NCBI GenBank assembly: GCA_902797195.1 | Contig: CADBRY010000145.1 | Span: 1 to 7,910 of the forward strand | Reading direction: 5' to 3' | DNA length: 7,910 bases | Origin: an uncultured Eubacteriales bacterium | GTDB taxonomy: Bacteria > Bacillota > Clostridia > Peptostreptococcales > Anaerovoracaceae | Shown here: positions 6,495 to 7,910 of the stretch, in pieces | How the letters are laid out: each line of letters opens with the position of its first letter | Numbering within the stretch: the first letter of the stretch is position 1 | The notes under the pieces: generated by a model | The model's database searches: none | The model's input: only the letters and a program-made list of their open reading frames with translations | Told to the model about the DNA's origin: nothing | Program-made: the position numbers and the translations under genes

Positions 6495-6536
6495 CAATGG
6501 GGCCCGGCTCAAAAACAATGGGGCCCGGCTCGAAAA
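6495..6536 (+). repeat. Two-copy 21-bp tandem repeat upstream of gmk
   Basis: The unit CAATGGGGCCCGGCTC plus five A-rich bases occurs at 6495-6515 and 6516-6536. The first 16 bases are identical and only one of 21 differs (A to G at 6532). Each copy contains a GGGCCC palindrome. The period equals two DNA helical turns, so both GC-rich cores would face the same side. The array lies between the yicC stop and the predicted gmk -35 (6545), 8 bp from it. A regulatory site is plausible; a chance duplication or mobile remnant cannot be excluded. Confidence 0.8.
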
Positions 6537-6544
6537 TAAAACCC

Positions 6545-6573
6545 TTGAAGAGACTTTTTTACGGTGCTATACT
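6545..6573 (+). promoter_or_regulatory. Predicted sigma-A promoter of gmk-rpoZ
   Basis: TTGAAG (6545-6550, 4/6), a 17-bp spacer and TATACT (6568-6573, 5/6) are present, with TGC immediately before the -10 making it an extended type. Transcription would begin near 6580, about 34 nt before the chosen gmk ATG. This suggests gmk-rpoZ can be expressed separately from yicC. Confidence 0.75.
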
Positions 6574-6613
6574 GTTTTAGCTGTTATCTCCGGCATTGAG
6601 GATCGATCAGAAA

Positions 6614-7180
6614 ATGAGACAGGGAAAACTATTTATCATCTCAGGCCCATCGGGGACAGGCAAAGGAACCATTTGCAAGAGGATCATCGCATTGGATCCT
6701 GACATAGTTCTTTCTGTGTCTGTAACCACCCGGGATCCCAGAGAAGGAGAGGAGCACGGAAGAGAATACTTCTTCATAAACCGGGAAGAGTATATGAAGC
6801 TTCTGGATGAAGGCGGGCTTTTGGAGCATGCCAGCGTCTACGGAGAGACCCTCTATGGAACGCCTAAGGAACCTGTGGTCAAATGGCTTGAAGAGGGAAG
6901 GGATGTCATACTTGAGATAGACGTCCAGGGAGCTTTTCAGGTGAGAGATAATTATCCTGACTGCGTGCTCATATTCGTTCTTCCCCCCTCAATGGAGGAG
7001 CTTAAGGCCAGAATAACAGGAAGAGGCACCGAGAACGAAGAGAACATCGCCGCAAGGCTTGCTGAGGCAGAGGGCGAGATCAGGCTCTCAGACAGGTACG
7101 ATTACAGGATCGTAAACGAAGACATAGATCAGGCCACAAGAGACCTGTACGATATAATAAAAAAAGAAAGAGAGGCATGA
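6614..7180 (+). CDS. gmk: Guanylate kinase
   Basis: Gmk phosphorylates GMP to GDP with ATP, an essential step in guanine nucleotide and (p)ppGpp metabolism. The 188-residue product has the P-loop GPSGTGKG at 11-18, the GMP-binding block SVSVTTRDPREGE at 34-46, EIDVQGAFQV at 101-110 and the RITGRGTE lid segment near 123-130. I chose the ATG at 6614 because MRQGKLFIISGPSG matches the usual Gmk N-terminus. A TTG six codons upstream (6596) is in frame but lacks a ribosome binding site. The GAGG at 6598-6601 is rather far (12 nt) from the ATG, so translation initiation may be modest. It ends 1 bp before rpoZ, a standard pair. Confidence 0.95.
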   Translation: MRQGKLFIISGPSGTGKGTICKRIIALDPDIVLSVSVTTRDPREGEEHGREYFFINREEYMKLLDEGGLLEHASVYGETLYGTPKEPVVKWLEEGRDVILEIDVQGAFQVRDNYPDCVLIFVLPPSMEELKARITGRGTENEENIAARLAEAEGEIRLSDRYDYRIVNEDIDQATRDLYDIIKKEREA

Positions 7181-7181
7181 A

Positions 7182-7379
7182 ATGCTTTACCCATCAATCA
7201 ACACAATAAGATCAAAGGCGGACAGCAGATACACCCTTGTCATCATGGCCGCAAAGAGAGCCAGAGACATCATCGACGGCTATCCTTCCCTGACTGACGA
7301 GGACGTAACAAAGCCCGTATCCATCGCCGCCAATGAAATAGCCGACGACCTGATCACATATCAGGAGGCAGAGGAGTAA
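7182..7379 (+). CDS. rpoZ: RNA polymerase omega subunit
   Basis: Omega is the small subunit that helps fold and stabilise the beta' subunit in RNA polymerase. The 65-residue product contains the family's RYTLVIMAAKRAR helix at 17-29 and KPVSIAANEIADDLI at 44-58, and matches the short omega form of Firmicutes. GAGAGG ahead of the ATG lies in the last gmk codons, and the two genes are separated by one base, so they are co-transcribed and probably coupled. In many Clostridia coaBC and priA follow; here an unrelated regulator does. Confidence 0.95.
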   Translation: MLYPSINTIRSKADSRYTLVIMAAKRARDIIDGYPSLTDEDVTKPVSIAANEIADDLITYQEAEE

Positions 7380-7393
7380 GAAGGGATCCCTTC
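7380..7393. other. 14-bp palindrome after rpoZ
   Basis: GAAGGGATCCCTTC immediately follows the rpoZ stop and is a perfect palindrome. As RNA it could form at most a 5-bp stem with a GATC loop, and no T tract follows, so it is a poor terminator. It may be a protein-binding site or chance. Confidence 0.35.
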
Positions 7394-7434
7394 GCCGGAA
7401 TCTGAAAATAAAATATCAAATATCAAATAAAAGT

Positions 7435-7464
7435 TTGCAAGATAGCTTCCCTTAAGGGTATATT
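7435..7464 (+). promoter_or_regulatory. Predicted promoter of the LytTR gene with A-rich upstream repeats
   Basis: TTGCAA (7435-7440, 4/6), an 18-bp spacer and TATATT (7459-7464, 5/6) are present. The spacer ends in the palindrome CCCTTAAGGG (7449-7458). Upstream, AAATATC is repeated directly at 7411-7417 and 7418-7424 in an A/T-rich run that could serve as an UP element. AAAGTTTGC, which overlaps the -35, matches 8 of 9 positions of the loose LytTR half-site pattern, but no second half-site at the expected spacing was found. Confidence 0.6.
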
Positions 7465-7500
7465 TCACTAAAGGAAAAGTGTATTTATCGTATTGAAGAA

Positions 7501-7506
7501 GGGGGG
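7501..7506 (+). promoter_or_regulatory. Homopolymeric G6 ribosome binding site of the LytTR gene
   Basis: GGGGGG (preceded by AAGAA) lies 7 nt before the ATG at 7514, with the spacer being C followed by T6. It fixes the start at 7514 rather than at the in-frame TTG at 7493, which has no ribosome binding site. Both homopolymers could slip on replication and change spacing. Confidence 0.65.
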
Positions 7507-7513
7507 CTTTTTT

Positions 7514-7906
7514 ATGTTAAAAAGAACTTTGACTTTGAAGATCAGAAGCGGCATCTACATCGTGCCTATGGGAGAAATACTCTACATGATGAGTGAGCGT
7601 CACCTTATAAGGGTGCACACAACCATGGGCGATTATCTCTACTATGCCAGATTTGACGATGTTATGCCCGATCTTGACAGACGTTTTTCCAGATGCCACA
7701 GAAGCTACATACTGAATCTGGACAGGATCATCTTTCTGGACAACCTGAAGATAGGACTTGATGACAGGTCTGTTCTTTTTTTTGGAAAGGCAACTTTTCT
7801 GAGACTTAAAAAAGAGCTGGAGGAATACTCCGAATGGAAACGAATATGGTTGAGAGAGATGGACAAAAAGAAGGAAATCCAAATTGCCTGCGCTCGCCGG
7901 CCGTAA
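7514..7906 (+). CDS. Stand-alone LytTR-type DNA-binding regulator
   Basis: LytTR domains bind DNA as direct-repeat half-sites and usually form the output of AgrA/LytR/ComE response regulators. Here the 130-residue protein is almost only that domain (about 5-103), with no receiver or membrane part. Supporting motifs are IYIVPMGEILYM at 14-25, the HLIRVHTTMGDY segment at 30-41, and the hallmark FSRCHRSYILNLDRI at 58-72, followed by the last beta-strand region near 78-95. The C-terminal 25 residues are highly charged and not recognised. It has its own predicted promoter and ribosome binding site and sits 134 bp after rpoZ, outside any two-component pair within the window. A partner kinase or membrane protein could lie just downstream. 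Targets are unknown. Confidence 0.88.
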   Translation: MLKRTLTLKIRSGIYIVPMGEILYMMSERHLIRVHTTMGDYLYYARFDDVMPDLDRRFSRCHRSYILNLDRIIFLDNLKIGLDDRSVLFFGKATFLRLKKELEEYSEWKRIWLREMDKKKEIQIACARRP

Positions 7907-7910
7907 ACAC

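Noticed and set aside
6491..6580. Small rightward frame through the tandem repeat (VSMGPGSKTMGPGSK...)
   Set aside because: It has no ribosome binding site, overlaps the gmk promoter, and its peptide repeat simply follows from the 21-bp period being a multiple of three.
6596..6613. TTG start for gmk
   Set aside because: There is no Shine-Dalgarno sequence upstream, and the extra six residues are not part of the usual Gmk N-terminus.

Overview
The window looks like a chromosomal housekeeping segment from a low-to-middling GC Gram-positive anaerobe, most likely of class Clostridia. SepF and DivIVA together, AGA/AGG-dominated arginine codons, strong AGGAGG-type ribosome binding sites and the conserved rqcH-yicC-gmk-rpoZ neighbourhood (yloA-yloC-gmk-rpoZ in Bacillus subtilis) all point that way. 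I cannot place it more finely from sequence alone.

Positions 1-2536 carry a rightward, tightly packed cell-division and envelope cluster: the last 14 codons of a YggS-type PLP-binding protein, then sepF (Z-ring assembly), divIVA (polar/septal scaffold), lspA (lipoprotein signal peptidase) and rluD (23S rRNA pseudouridine synthase). Gaps are 34 bp or less and lspA/rluD overlap by 4 bp, so this is probably one operon. The ylmG and ylmH genes that often sit between sepF and divIVA in Firmicutes are absent.

Positions 2537-2897 interrupt the cluster. This gap holds a leftward 41-residue CxxC...CxxC zinc-ribbon-like protein with an excellent ribosome binding site. It lies inside a 233-bp stretch bounded by perfect 13-bp inverted repeats, and it ends at a 10-bp-stem hairpin shared with the end of rluD. 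Its arginine codons differ from those of its neighbours. This is the least explained part of the window.

Positions 2898-5519 hold a rightward monoacylglycerol-lipase-like alpha/beta hydrolase that converges, with only 6 bp between stops, on leftward rqcH (ribosome quality control). rqcH diverges from yicC (5601-6485) across a short region where the two predicted promoters interlock.

Positions 6486-7910 hold a near-perfect 21-bp tandem repeat next to a strong predicted promoter, then gmk (guanylate kinase) and rpoZ (RNA polymerase omega). remA, which usually lies between yicC and gmk, is missing. The last gene is a stand-alone LytTR DNA-binding protein with its own promoter, sitting where coaBC/priA are often found.

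Most genes are confidently assigned core functions. The novelty candidates are the inverted-repeat-bounded small zinc-ribbon gene, the repeat pair in front of gmk, and the orphan LytTR regulator.
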